Counted from the stretch's first letter, positions 30,115-38,000 are shown. The stretch is 64,000 nucleotides of DNA from Kitasatospora indigofera (GCF_014655955.1 NZ_BNBO01000005.1:220998-284997); one strand, 5' to 3'. Numbers and translations are program-made. The notes: generated by a model from the sequence alone, not told the origin.

Positions 30115-31724
30115 CTGCCCAGGTCTACCGCACCCGTGCCGGCCACCGTGGCCGCGCCCTCCCCCGGCCGCTCACCGTCCTCCGGCCCGCGCGCGAACTG
30201 GGCGGGCACCCGGGCCGATTCGGGCCGCAGCACGCTGTGGCCGGTGGCCGGGTCCCGGCGGCACTCGACCAGGTCGGGCCCGGCCGGTCCGCCCGCCTCG
30301 CCCAGCGCCTCCCGGGCCGCCGCCGGGTCCTGCAGCGCGGCCAGCAGCCGCACGTCGCGGCGCCCGCACACCTCCCGGGCCAGCCGCAGCAGCGAGGCGG
30401 TCTGCTCACCGCCGAGCCCGGCGCCGAGGTCCTCCGCGAGCACGGTCAGCTGCCGGTGCGCCGGGGGCACCTCGGCGGCCGGGTCGACGTCGAGCACGCC
30501 GGCGCCGGTGAGCAGGACGGCGGCGAAGGCGAGGTGGCGCAGCATGCCGTCCGAGGCCTGGTCCGCACCGGTCCGGCCGAGCACGCCCTCGTCGAAGACG
30601 GCGAGCACCCGTTCCTCCGCCCCGGTGCCGCGCCGGGCGACGTCGAGACCGAGCAGCGGGTGCGGGGCGGCGGACTGGACGACCTTGAGCAGGTGCCCGT
30701 ACCGACGGCCGCACTCGTTCTTGAGACGGCCGAGCAGGGCCGAGATGTTGGCCGCCGTGCCGAGCAGCCGGGCCTGCGGGTCGGCCGGGGTCCAGTCGCG
30801 CATCAGGGCGGGGACGGGGTGCAGCGGGAACACCTCGCGCAGCGCGGTGAGCAGGTGCTCGCTCGCGGCCAGCACCTTGCGTTCGCCCGGTGAGGAGCCG
30901 GCCACCCGGAGCGGGAGCTGGCTGGTGATCAGGCTGGCGCTGGGGAAGGGCGCGCGGATGTCGCCCTGCCGGGTGTCGTTGTGCCAGGTCACGTTGATCC
31001 GGCGGTTGCGGACGTCCTGCTCGCCGGTCTCCACCAGGACCTGCCCGTCGAGCGTCAGCCGCTCCCTGGCGATCCGGACCGGGCCGTCGGTGCGGACCAC
31101 CACCTCCAGCCGGACGGGACCGGCCACGGAACGCACGGTGCAGCCCAGGATGACGGCGTTGCGCCCGTGCGGCACGCACCCGAGCAACCCGCCGCGCACC
31201 GGCGCCGCCAGCGGGCCGGCCGTCCCGGGCAGGCCGTCCAGGGAGTCGGCGATGTCCTCGCCGAGGGCCAGCCGGGAGAGCACCGCGAGGGCGTCCAGGG
31301 CGTTCGACTTGCCGACCCCGGACGGCCCGTACAGGACGGTGAGCGGGGACAGCCCGAGGGTGGCGCGCCGGTACGACTTGAACGAGGTGAGGCGCAGTTC
31401 CTCGACGGTGGGGCGCTCCGCGAAGCCGCCGGTGGCCGGGGCCGAACCGGCGGCGGCCCGGCCGGGGTGCGGCGGGAGGGAGCGGTGGGACGCCAGCGGA
31501 GGCAGGACGACCGGAGACCCGACGGCCGGCGGCGACACGACCGGAGACCCGGCAACCGGTGACGCGGCGGCCGGAGGCGATGCGGCACGAAGCGGTGCGG
31601 CCGGTGGCCGTGCGGCGGCCGTGCGCACGGCGGGCGGCGCCACGGCGGGCGGCGGGTCGTCGGCCGGGGGCGCGACGGGTGCGGTGGGCGCGACGGAAGT
31701 GGGCTGGACTGCTTCGCGGTTCAC
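30111..31724 (-). CDS. AAA/SMC-like ATPase with Pro/Ala-rich N-terminus
   Basis: A 537-residue protein. Residues 1-105 are a Pro/Ala/Val-rich disordered segment. The ATPase starts with VEELRLTSFKSYRRATLGLS, typical of RecF/SMC/OLD-like ABC ATPases, then Walker A GPSGVGKSNALDAL (133-146). A signature-like ASDGMLRHLAFAAVLLTGAG and LTVLAEDLGAGL (Walker B region, acidic) follow; a VRLLAALQDPAAA switch segment is near the end. No nuclease (TOPRIM) domain is seen. It is coupled to the MazG-like gene, which suggests a joint role in nucleotide-pool or DNA-damage management, or defence. That role is inference. GTG start; the exact start within the low-complexity region is uncertain. Confidence 0.8.
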   Translation of the reverse strand: MNREAVQPTSVAPTAPVAPPADDPPPAVAPPAVRTAAARPPAAPLRAASPPAAASPVAGSPVVSPPAVGSPVVLPPLASHRSLPPHPGRAAAGSAPATGGFAERPTVEELRLTSFKSYRRATLGLSPLTVLYGPSGVGKSNALDALAVLSRLALGEDIADSLDGLPGTAGPLAAPVRGGLLGCVPHGRNAVILGCTVRSVAGPVRLEVVVRTDGPVRIARERLTLDGQVLVETGEQDVRNRRINVTWHNDTRQGDIRAPFPSASLITSQLPLRVAGSSPGERKVLAASEHLLTALREVFPLHPVPALMRDWTPADPQARLLGTAANISALLGRLKNECGRRYGHLLKVVQSAAPHPLLGLDVARRGTGAEERVLAVFDEGVLGRTGADQASDGMLRHLAFAAVLLTGAGVLDVDPAAEVPPAHRQLTVLAEDLGAGLGGEQTASLLRLAREVCGRRDVRLLAALQDPAAAREALGEAGGPAGPDLVECRRDPATGHSVLRPESARVPAQFARGPEDGERPGEGAATVAGTGAVDLGR

Positions 31725-31808
31725 CCGGGGACCCTAGCCCCGGCCTCCTCGGCAGAAACGTGCCTGCTCAGGAGATTCATCCCAACGGGTCGGGCCCCGC
31801 GGACCGGG

Positions 31809-32636
31809 TCAGCGGTACGCGGCCACCGTCACCGAGGCGGTCACCTCGACCGGGTCGGGCAGCGCCGCCAGCCGGGCGTCCAGCTGCGCCGGGTCGGTGT
31901 GCCAGGCGCTCGGCCCCATCGCGACGACCGTCCGCACGTCGGCGGCGGAGAGCCGCATCGGGAACTCGACCTCCACCCGCCCGGCGGGCGCCAGGTACGG
32001 GCCGAGCTTCTCCTCGATCCGGCGCTGCTTGTCCTCGTCCACCGACAGCAGGCCCAGGGCGCCGACGAGTTCGCGCAGGTGACGGGAGGTCGGCGAGACC
32101 AGCAGCAGGGTGCCGCCGGGGCGCAGCGCGCGGCGGATCTCCGGGCCGTTGCGCGGCGCGAAGACGTTGAGCACCAGCCCGGCCGAGGCGTCCCGCAGGG
32201 GCAGCGGGCGCCAGGCGTCGCAGACCACCGCGCCGATCCGGGGGTGGGCGCGGGCGGCGCGGCGGAGGGCGAACTTGGAGATGTCGAGGGCGGCGCCGGG
32301 GTTGGCGGGCAGGGCGTCCAGGACGTGGGAGAGGTAGTAGCCGGTGCCCGCGCCCAGGTCGGCGACCAGCCCTTCGGGGGACGCGGCGACGGCGGCGTCG
32401 GTGAGCGCTTCGGCGATCGGCCGGTAGTGGCCGGCGGCGAGGAAGCCGGTGCGGGCGGACACCATGTCGGCGGTGTCACCGGTGCCGGTGTGGGCGTCGC
32501 CGGCCAGCAGGCTGACGTAGCCCTGTTTGGCGAGGTCGAAGCTGTGCCCGGCCGGGCAGCGCAGTGTGCGCCCGCCGAGGGCCAGCCCCTGTCCGCAGTG
32601 CGGGCAGGCCAGGTAGCGCTCGATGTCCTGCAGCAA
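31809..32636 (-). CDS. 23S rRNA (guanine-N1)-methyltransferase, RlmA/TlrB family
   Basis: A 275-residue SAM-dependent methyltransferase that modifies a guanine of the 23S rRNA helix 35 hairpin; some relatives (TlrB) give macrolide resistance. A zinc knuckle near the N-terminus (C11, C14, C27, H31 in ACPHCGQGLALGGRTLRCPA GH) is followed by FDLAKQGYVSLL and the SAM site VADLGAGTGYYL. VLNVFAPRNGPEIRRALRPGG is the post-I region. The TTG start (LLQDIERYLACPHC) follows GAGAGAAG and gives the family length; no ATG or GTG start lies closer without running into the upstream ATP-grasp gene. Resistance function cannot be told from sequence. Confidence 0.85.
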   Translation of the reverse strand: MLQDIERYLACPHCGQGLALGGRTLRCPAGHSFDLAKQGYVSLLAGDAHTGTGDTADMVSARTGFLAAGHYRPIAEALTDAAVAASPEGLVADLGAGTGYYLSHVLDALPANPGAALDISKFALRRAARAHPRIGAVVCDAWRPLPLRDASAGLVLNVFAPRNGPEIRRALRPGGTLLLVSPTSRHLRELVGALGLLSVDEDKQRRIEEKLGPYLAPAGRVEVEFPMRLSAADVRTVVAMGPSAWHTDPAQLDARLAALPDPVEVTASVTVAAYR

Positions 32637-32733
32637 GGTCCGTCTTCTCTCGCCCGTCGGCCGTCGGCCGAGGGTTCCGGCCGGCCGAGGGCTCAAGCCT
32701 AACGACTGCCCGCGGGCGTCCCGCTCCCGCGGG

Positions 32734-33612
32734 CTACGCGTCCGCCCGGGCCGGGGCCCCGGCGCGCGGCTGTCCGGGCAGGCCGGTGCCGGCCGTGCCA
32801 CGGCTGGCCGGGCCCTCGGCGGCGGCCCGCAGGGCGAGCGCCGCGAGCGCCTCGGGAGCGCCGGCCTGGCCCCGGATGCCGGGGAAGGCATTGACGTCCA
32901 CGATCAGCGGTTCGCCGGCGCCGTCGAGCAGGTCCACCCCGTACACGTCCAGGCCGAAGACCGCCCCGACCCGGCGGACCAGGTCGAGCCGGTCGGCGGG
33001 CAGGTCGGCGGGGGTGAGCGGCTGGGCGGGGCCGCGGTCGGCGGCGGCCAGCTCGGAGCGGCGGCGGGCGGCGAAGACCTGTCCGGCGATCACCCAGAGC
33101 TTCTGGTCCCAGCCGCTGTTGGCGGTGAAGGGCTGGACGACGACCGGCTCGTCCGGCCAGTCCCGGGCCAGCTGCTCCAGCCGGCCGAGGTCCTCGGCCT
33201 TGGCCACCAGGTCGTGGCGGCGGCTGTGCCGGCTCTTCACCACCAGCGGGAAGCCGGCCGCCGGGAGGCCGCCGGGGCCGGTCAGCTCGCCGATCGAGCC
33301 GGCGGTGCGGGTCACCGCGAAGGGCAGGCCGGCGGCCCGTGCCAGCTCGGCCATCCTGCTGCGGTCCTGGCAGAGTTCGGTGGCCGCCGCCGAGTTGATC
33401 ACCGGGGCGCCACGGGCCTCCAGCCGGCGGGCCAGGGCGAGCGCCCGGGGTGTCCGTGCCTTCAGCAGGTAGACGTCGGCGAGCCGGTCCGGCCCGGCCG
33501 GGTCGGTGGCGCCGGGGTCGAGCGACTCGACCTGGTGCCGGGGTGTCAGCAGGGCGGTGGTGGCCGCCAGCAACGGGTGGCCGGGCTCCGGTGTGAGCAG
33601 GCAGATCCTCAT
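32734..33612 (-). CDS. ATP-grasp ligase, RimK-like (second of a pair)
   Basis: A 292-residue ATP-grasp protein that probably forms an amide bond between a carboxylate and an amine through an acyl phosphate. The N-terminal domain begins MRICLLTPEPGHPLL; the ATP-binding region has FPLVVKSRHSRRHDLVAKA, PVVVQPFTANSGWDQKLWVI and the metal site GVDLLDGAGEPLIVDVNAFP with the final N. It starts inside the stop of the preceding ATP-grasp gene (ATGA overlap). Substrates are unknown. A Pro/Ala/Gly tail ends the protein. Likely a partner or heterodimer subunit of the upstream ligase. Confidence 0.8.
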   Translation of the reverse strand: MRICLLTPEPGHPLLAATTALLTPRHQVESLDPGATDPAGPDRLADVYLLKARTPRALALARRLEARGAPVINSAAATELCQDRSRMAELARAAGLPFAVTRTAGSIGELTGPGGLPAAGFPLVVKSRHSRRHDLVAKAEDLGRLEQLARDWPDEPVVVQPFTANSGWDQKLWVIAGQVFAARRRSELAAADRGPAQPLTPADLPADRLDLVRRVGAVFGLDVYGVDLLDGAGEPLIVDVNAFPGIRGQAGAPEALAALALRAAAEGPASRGTAGTGLPGQPRAGAPARADA

Positions 33613-34610
33613 GCTCCGCCGACCGGCGCCGCGGCCTGGGCGGCCACCCCCGTGCGCGCCGACGCGCCGGTGTGGGCACCGGCGTGCGCCGACGCCCCCG
33701 CCACGGTCGCCGTGACGTCCTCGGGGTGCGACGCCGGGTCGGCCTGTGCCGGGAGCTGGGCGGGCAGTCGGGCCGGGAGGCCGTCAGGCAGGTCGACGCC
33801 GCTCCCGCCGGCCAGTTGCAGGACGGCCCGGGCGACCCGGGACACCGCGTCCGGCACCTGCCGGAAGCTCGGGAAGTCGTTGATGTCGACGACCATCGGC
33901 CCGTCCGGCCCGAGCAGCACGTCGACGCCGTAGAGGTCGAGACCGAAGACGGTGCCGACCTCGGCGACTATCCGCTCCACCTCGCGGCCGAGCGGCACCT
34001 GGCGCTCCCGGACGGGCCGCCCGGGGTGCAGCGGCGAGGACCGCTCGGTCGCGTACAGCTCACCGCCGACGCAGTAGACCTTGAGGTCGGTGCCGGAGTT
34101 CGGCACGTACGGCTGGGCGATCAGCAGGCCCTCGCCGGCCAGCTCGGGCCCGAGTTCGGCCAGGTGACCGGGGGTCGGGACGAAGCGCACCGCGCGCCCG
34201 GAGCTGCCGTCCGCGGGCTTGACCACCAGCGGGAACTCGGACTCCGGGATCTCCGCCAGGCGCTCCCAGCGGGCGGCCGCGTACGTCACCGGGACGGGCA
34301 GGCCGCTGTTGCGGGCGATCACCGAGGCCAGCGCCTTGTCCCGGACGCCGCGGATCGAGCGGGCGTCGTTCACCGTGGTGAGGCCGACGGCCGCGGCGGC
34401 CTCCAGCAGGGTGAGTCCGGGCCCGCCGGATACCGTCTTGAGCACCCAGGCGTCATGACTGCCCGCCCGGACCGCCTCGGAGACCGCGAGCAGCGAGTTC
34501 CCGGGACGCAGCACATCCACCTGGTGACCCCAGGCGGTGAGCCGGCGGACGACGTCCAGCGGCATACCGTCGTGGCGGTAGTGCTCCTCCACCAGGAAGC
34601 AGAGTCTCAT
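33609..34610 (-). CDS. ATP-grasp ligase, RimK-like (first of a pair)
   Basis: A 333-residue ATP-grasp protein related to its downstream neighbour. Motifs are FPLVVKPADGSSGRAVRFVP, LIAQPYVPNSGTDLKVYCVG and GVDVLLGPDGPMVVDINDFP, all parts of the ATP/Mg site. The start MRLCFLVEEHYRHDGMPLDV is chosen over a longer frame. The last 55 residues are Ala/His/Thr-rich and disordered. Together with the next gene it forms a two-ligase operon with no nearby peptide, carrier protein or biosynthetic gene, so the acceptor and donor are unknown. Divergent from the GNAT gene. Confidence 0.8.
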   Translation of the reverse strand: MRLCFLVEEHYRHDGMPLDVVRRLTAWGHQVDVLRPGNSLLAVSEAVRAGSHDAWVLKTVSGGPGLTLLEAAAAVGLTTVNDARSIRGVRDKALASVIARNSGLPVPVTYAAARWERLAEIPESEFPLVVKPADGSSGRAVRFVPTPGHLAELGPELAGEGLLIAQPYVPNSGTDLKVYCVGGELYATERSSPLHPGRPVRERQVPLGREVERIVAEVGTVFGLDLYGVDVLLGPDGPMVVDINDFPSFRQVPDAVSRVARAVLQLAGGSGVDLPDGLPARLPAQLPAQADPASHPEDVTATVAGASAHAGAHTGASARTGVAAQAAAPVGGA

Positions 34611-34830
34611 CGGTGTTCCCCGTTTTCCCCACCCGAACGTCCGCCGATCCGGTCCGGCGGAGTTGGTGACGCCCCAGGATGCCACGCGTCGTCAACGCAA
34701 GATCGCCCGGACTGTAAGCATTCGGCAACAGTAGGCCCGAAATGCCCGGGCTGAACAGGCCGGGCCGGCCCGGCGGCCCGGACCCGAAACCGGTGGCAGG
34801 AGCAGGACAAGCGCTGCTTGGATGCTCGCT

Positions 34831-35706
34831 GTGACTTCACTGAACCCCGAACAGCAGCAGCTCGACCCGCAGGGCCGCCACCAGCACGCCCTGCTCGCCG
34901 AGCTGGACGAGTTCTACGACGCGGTGCCGCGCAAGGGCGCCCGCGCCGAGGACTTCGGCCCGCTCACCCTCTTCGTCCGCGAGGGCGAGGGCTGGCCCTT
35001 CTACGCCCGGCCCACCCGGGGCTGGACCGGCGCCCCCGCCACCGCGGAGGACGTCCGGCGGGTGCTCGCCCGGCAGCGCGAACTCGGGCTGCCGGAGAGC
35101 TTCGAGTGGGTGGCCGAGCACACCCCGGGCCTGCGGGCCGCGATCGAGCAGGCCGGACTGGCCGTCCACGAGCACCCGCTGCTGGTGCTGCCCGAGGGGC
35201 AGGACGACGGGCCGGCGCCCGACCCGCTGCCCGGCGGTGTCCGGGCCCGGGTCCTCGCCGCCGACGACCCCGTGCTCGCCAGCGCCGTCGCCACCCCGAA
35301 CCTGGCCTTCGCCGAGCCCGGCACGGCGCTGGGCACGGCCGGGCCGGCCGAGCTGGCCAGGGCCGTCCTCCAGGTGGTCGCCGACGGCGCGGTGGAGCGG
35401 GTGGCCGCCCGGATCGGAGCGGGTGCGGCCGCCGTGGCGGCGGTCGTCGAGGACGGCTCGGCGCTGTGCTCGGGCCAGTACCAGCGGGTCGGCCCGGTCT
35501 GCGAGATCGTCGGGGTCGGCACCCTGCCGTCGGCGCGCCGGCGCGGGCTCGGACTCGCCGTCACCTCGGCGCTGGTGGCGGACGCCCGGGCGCGCGGCGT
35601 CCGGACGGTCTTCCTCTCGGCGGCCGACGAGGACGTGGCGCGGATCTACCGCCGGGCCGGGTTCCGGAACACGGCGACCGCGCTGATCGCCGAGCCGAAG
35701 GCCTGA
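34831..35706 (+). CDS. GNAT-family N-acetyltransferase
   Basis: A 291-residue protein with two halves. The C-terminal half is a GNAT domain: the acetyl-CoA loop is in VGVGTLPSARRRGLGLAVTSALVADA (an R-rich RxxGxG/L-type motif A), followed by VFLSAADEDVARIYRRAGFRN. The N-terminal half (FYDAVPRKGARAEDFGPLTL...) is a degenerate GNAT-like module seen in streptomycete relatives. Target molecule unknown. The GTG at 34831 (VTSLNPEQQQ) resembles family starts; an ATG 9 bases upstream is also possible. Single gene followed by a hairpin. Confidence 0.8.
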   Translation: MTSLNPEQQQLDPQGRHQHALLAELDEFYDAVPRKGARAEDFGPLTLFVREGEGWPFYARPTRGWTGAPATAEDVRRVLARQRELGLPESFEWVAEHTPGLRAAIEQAGLAVHEHPLLVLPEGQDDGPAPDPLPGGVRARVLAADDPVLASAVATPNLAFAEPGTALGTAGPAELARAVLQVVADGAVERVAARIGAGAAAVAAVVEDGSALCSGQYQRVGPVCEIVGVGTLPSARRRGLGLAVTSALVADARARGVRTVFLSAADEDVARIYRRAGFRNTATALIAEPKA

Positions 35707-35720
35707 GGCCCCGGGCGGGC

Positions 35721-35761
35721 GGCGGGCCGGACCGGCCCGCCGTCCACCACGGGCGGGCCGG
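35721..35761. terminator. Overlapping hairpins between GNAT gene and toxin gene
   Basis: ggcgggccgg/ccggcccgcc (35721-35741, one-base centre) and ccggcccgc/gcgggccgg (35732-35740 with 35753-35761) share the middle arm, so alternative stems are possible. The location between convergent genes indicates termination. Confidence 0.6.
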
Positions 35762-35810
35762 GCGACCGCCCGGACCGGGCGGCTCCCGCGACGCGGACCG
35801 GCTCCGGCGT

Positions 35811-36233
35811 TCAGTCGGAGTCCTCGTCGTCCTCGCCGCTGACCTCTTCCTCCTCGGCCTCGTCGACCACCCAGGCGGCCAGCCGCTCGGACACCCCGGA
35901 GACGCCGATCTTGCCCTCCCGGATGGCCCGCGCCAGGCTGCGCACCTCGCGCGCGGTGGTCGCGACGGTGCAGCCGCTGGCCACCAGGTAGGCGTAGGCG
36001 GCGGCGGTGGCGAAGAGTTCGTTGGTGCGCTCCAGGGCCGGTACCCGGATGAGCTGGTGCATCAGGGCCGCGGCGCGGTCCTGCGGCTCGGGGTAGACGG
36101 CGATGTCGAAGATCTCGGCCTGGTGCCGGGCGACCGCGGCCAACAGCGATCCGTAGTCGGTGACCTGGGGGTCACCGGGGGTGTACTGCTCCGCGGTCAT
36201 GAGCAGCCACGAGAGGTCGATCTCCAGGTTCAA
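35811..36233 (-). CDS. Fic/Doc-like toxin component with degenerate Fic motif
   Basis: A 140-residue protein resembling the streptomycete proteins named Fic-family toxin component. The helical core MTAEQYTPGDPQVTDYGSLL and AALMHQLIRVPALERTNELF then ATAAAYAYLVASG aligns with the Doc/Fic active-site helix pair, but the catalytic HxFxxxNxR signature is replaced: the histidine and both glycine/arginine positions are missing, only the asparagine (N71) fits. The C-terminal tail is strongly acidic (DEAEEEEVSGEDDEDSD). The TTG start overlaps the antitoxin stop (TTGA). Either a non-catalytic relative or a toxin with a different mechanism. Confidence 0.7.
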   Translation of the reverse strand: MNLEIDLSWLLMTAEQYTPGDPQVTDYGSLLAAVARHQAEIFDIAVYPEPQDRAAALMHQLIRVPALERTNELFATAAAYAYLVASGCTVATTAREVRSLARAIREGKIGVSGVSERLAAWVVDEAEEEEVSGEDDEDSD

Positions 36234-36472
36234 CGGCGCACCTCCTGGAGGTCGGCCGGGGAACGGTCCCCGAACTCGGCCAGGAACGCCGTCTCGTACT
36301 CCTTCATGAACTGGGCCGCCGAGTCGACGAAGAGTCGTCCGGCCTCACCCATGTCCTGCTGCACGAGCCGTTCGATGTACTGGTTCATGCTGATCCCCTG
36401 CTGCTCCGCCCGCTCGCGGGCCATCTCCGCGGTGGTCGCGTCCACCCGTACGTTCAGCTGCTTCTTGGCCAT
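36230..36472 (-). CDS. Ribbon-helix-helix antitoxin
   Basis: An 80-residue DNA-binding antitoxin. The N-terminal strand KKQLNVRVDATTAEMARERA and the following helix EQQGISMNQYIERLVQQDM make a typical MetJ/Arc ribbon-helix-helix dimer, and the C-terminal half (AAQFMKEYETAFLAEFGDRS) should wrap the toxin. It is the first gene of the pair and is translationally coupled to the Fic-like gene. The paired GCTAGC sites 9 bases upstream are probably its operator, giving autoregulation. Confidence 0.82.
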   Translation of the reverse strand: MAKKQLNVRVDATTAEMARERAEQQGISMNQYIERLVQQDMGEAGRLFVDSAAQFMKEYETAFLAEFGDRSPADLQEVRR

Positions 36473-36480
36473 GACTTCAA

Positions 36481-36500
36481 GCTAGCGCCGAACTGCTAGC
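36481..36500 (-). promoter_or_regulatory. Paired GCTAGC sites, probable antitoxin operator
   Basis: gctagc occurs at 36481-36486 and 36495-36500, 14 bases apart centre to centre, directly upstream of the antitoxin start. Short palindromic repeats at such spacing are usual for RHH autorepressors. CTAG-containing hexamers are rare in this G+C-rich DNA, so two together are notable. Confidence 0.55.
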
Positions 36501-37019
36501 ACAACAAGGGCGCACGCGCACCGCCCCCGCGCCCTCCCGTCAACACCCGCGCCGCACCCCGCGCCGCACCTCCCCCGCGACCGCGCCATCCCCTCCGTCA
36601 TGCCCCGGAACAAGCCGGGCCACGCCGACCGGTGACCGAAAACCGCCTGAGCCCTCCCGTGCGCGGACGGCGGCGGCCGGCCCTGCCCGGCCGGAGTCCG
36701 TCATACACCTCGGAATTCGCCGGCCGCGCCGCGTCCTGCACCGGAAGCATTCCCCTCACCGGCCCCGGGCCAGGCGGACCCCACCCCGCAGCCGCACGCC
36801 GAGCAGCATGCTGTTCGTCCACGGACGCAACCGGTCCGGCACGGTCGCGGCATCTCGCGCGACGCCCCGCCCGGAATCGCCGGCGTGGCCACCAGGGCCG
36901 CCGGCACGGCGAGCAGGGCTCCGACGGCCCGCCCGCAGCAGGACTTGAAGAATTGTTCATATTCATAGAATCTGTTGAGCACCGGCAGCGAATCCCATCG
37001 GCCGGCGTGGAGGTCGGCG
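36501..37019. other. Intergenic, 519 bases, with an A+T-rich promoter-like island
   Basis: No credible gene. Most is Pro/Arg-rich in translation. Positions 36945-36975 form an A+T-rich island (ttgaagaattgttcatattc then atagaatctgttg) in an otherwise G+C-rich stretch. It contains TTGAAG (36945-36950) and TAGAAT (36966-36971) with a 15-base spacer and a TTCAtATTCAt direct repeat. As it lies about 50 bases upstream of the ArsR operon it is a likely promoter/operator for it. Confidence 0.55.
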
Positions 37020-37214
37020 ATGACGGCGATGTTCGACGAGGAGCTGCGCGAGCAGCTCGCCCGCGCCCGCGAGGAGCTGGCCGCCGCCCGGGAGGACGGG
37101 GACGCCGACGGCGTCCAGGCTTACCTGGGCCGGGTGGCCGCACTGCTGCGGCTGGCCTCCCAGCACGGCATCCAACTGCCGCACACCCCCGAAGAGGAAC
37201 AGGGAGAGAGCTGA
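37020..37214 (+). CDS. 64-residue helical protein, first gene of the ArsR operon
   Basis: A small charged protein composed of two helices, FDEELREQLARAREELAAAR and GVQAYLGRVAALLRLASQHG, a helical hairpin without membrane segment. The ATG (MTAMFDEEL) has GGAGG 6 bases upstream. Two bases separate its stop from the ArsR start, so they are one operon. No family recognised. It might modulate the repressor, but there is no direct evidence. Confidence 0.65.
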   Translation: MTAMFDEELREQLARAREELAAAREDGDADGVQAYLGRVAALLRLASQHGIQLPHTPEEEQGES

Positions 37215-37216
37215 CC

Positions 37217-37612
37217 ATGCCGGTCCCGCTGTACCAGGCGAAGGCGGAGTTCTTCCGCACCCTGGGCCACCCGGCCCGGATCCGGGTGCTGGAACTCCTC
37301 CAGGACGGCCCCCGCCCGGTGCGCGAACTCCTCGCCGAGATCGACATAGAGGCGTCCAGCCTGTCCCAGCAGCTCGCCGTCCTGCGACGGACCCAGCTGG
37401 TCACCGCCACCCGCGACGGCAACACCGTGGTCTACGCCCTGAGCACCCCGGACGTCTCGGAGCTGCTCCGGACGGCCCGCAGCATCCTCACCGACATGAT
37501 CACGGACCAGGGCCTGCTGCTGGACCAGCTCCGCGCCGACACCGACGCGGACGACGGCGGCCGCGGCGCGGACGCCGCCCGTCCCAGCACCGACAGGACC
37601 CTGCTCGCATGA
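37217..37612 (+). CDS. ArsR/SmtB-family winged-helix repressor
   Basis: A 131-residue transcription factor. The winged helix-turn-helix is AKAEFFRTLGHPARIRVLEL, LQDGPRPVRELLAEIDIEAS, SLSQQLAVLRRTQLVTATRD and GNTVVYALSTPDV. The usual ELCVCDL-type metal site in helix 3 is absent (the region reads VRELLAEID without cysteines), so it is not a classical arsenic or zinc sensor; a redox or small-molecule ligand is possible. It follows a 64-aa gene by 2 bases and overlaps the next small gene by 4 bases (ATGA). Confidence 0.87.
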   Translation: MPVPLYQAKAEFFRTLGHPARIRVLELLQDGPRPVRELLAEIDIEASSLSQQLAVLRRTQLVTATRDGNTVVYALSTPDVSELLRTARSILTDMITDQGLLLDQLRADTDADDGGRGADAARPSTDRTLLA

Positions 37613-37809
37613 CCGATTCCGCGCCGGAGGCCGTGACCGGGGCCATGACCGACGCCGTCGCCGGCGCTCGGCACGAATCCCACGGCGATGCCCGGGACGA
37701 CGAGAAGCGCCGCCGCAAGGCGATGATGATCCGCGCCGTGATCTACATCGCGGCGACCCACCTCTGGGCCGGCTTCATGATCCTGGTCTTCGCCCTCGGC
37801 AAGCACTGA
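37609..37809 (+). CDS. DUF6126-like small membrane protein
   Basis: A 66-residue protein with a polar acidic/basic N-terminus and one C-terminal membrane helix (AVIYIAATHLWAGFMILVFA). The IYxAATHLxAxFxxLVFxLG pattern is what I remember for the DUF6126 family of streptomycetes. Its ATG overlaps the arsR-type gene stop, so it is translationally coupled to a repressor and probably the regulated function of the operon. Role unknown. Confidence 0.65.
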   Translation: MTDSAPEAVTGAMTDAVAGARHESHGDARDDEKRRRKAMMIRAVIYIAATHLWAGFMILVFALGKH

Positions 37810-37968
37810 CGGGCGGTCACGGGCGGAACCCGGCCCGGCCGCCCGGCAGTTCCCCGAGCGCGGCCACCAGGGACCCACGGGGCCGCATCCCGGACCCGGC
37901 GGCCGGGTCCGATCCGTGCCATGGCAGCCTCCGGCGTCCAGGGCCCGCCGATCCCCGGCCGCGGGAAA

Positions 37969-38000
37969 ACCGGGCTGCGGGAAGACCGGGCTGCGGGAAG
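37969..38000. repeat. 16-bp direct repeat, two copies
   Basis: accgggctgcgggaag occurs twice head to tail (37969-37984 and 37985-38000), just beyond the 3' end of the sigma-factor-linked gene. No function is evident. Confidence 0.8.

Noticed and set aside
27373..31737. 1454-codon open frame on the plus strand
   Set aside because: It is the antisense or out-of-frame shadow of dapD, the DUF6099-like, MazG and ATPase genes. The translation is low-complexity and has no domain; such frames arise from extreme G+C content.
31809..32636. Antibiotic-resistance call (TlrB) for the RlmA-type methyltransferase
   Set aside because: The sequence supports the RlmA/TlrB family only. House-keeping RlmA and the resistance enzyme cannot be told apart by eye, and no macrolide genes are near.
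36598..37425. Minus-strand frame of 275 codons upstream of the ArsR operon
   Set aside because: Overlaps the 64-aa and ArsR genes antisense; it has a Pro/Arg/Gly composition and no ribosome binding site.
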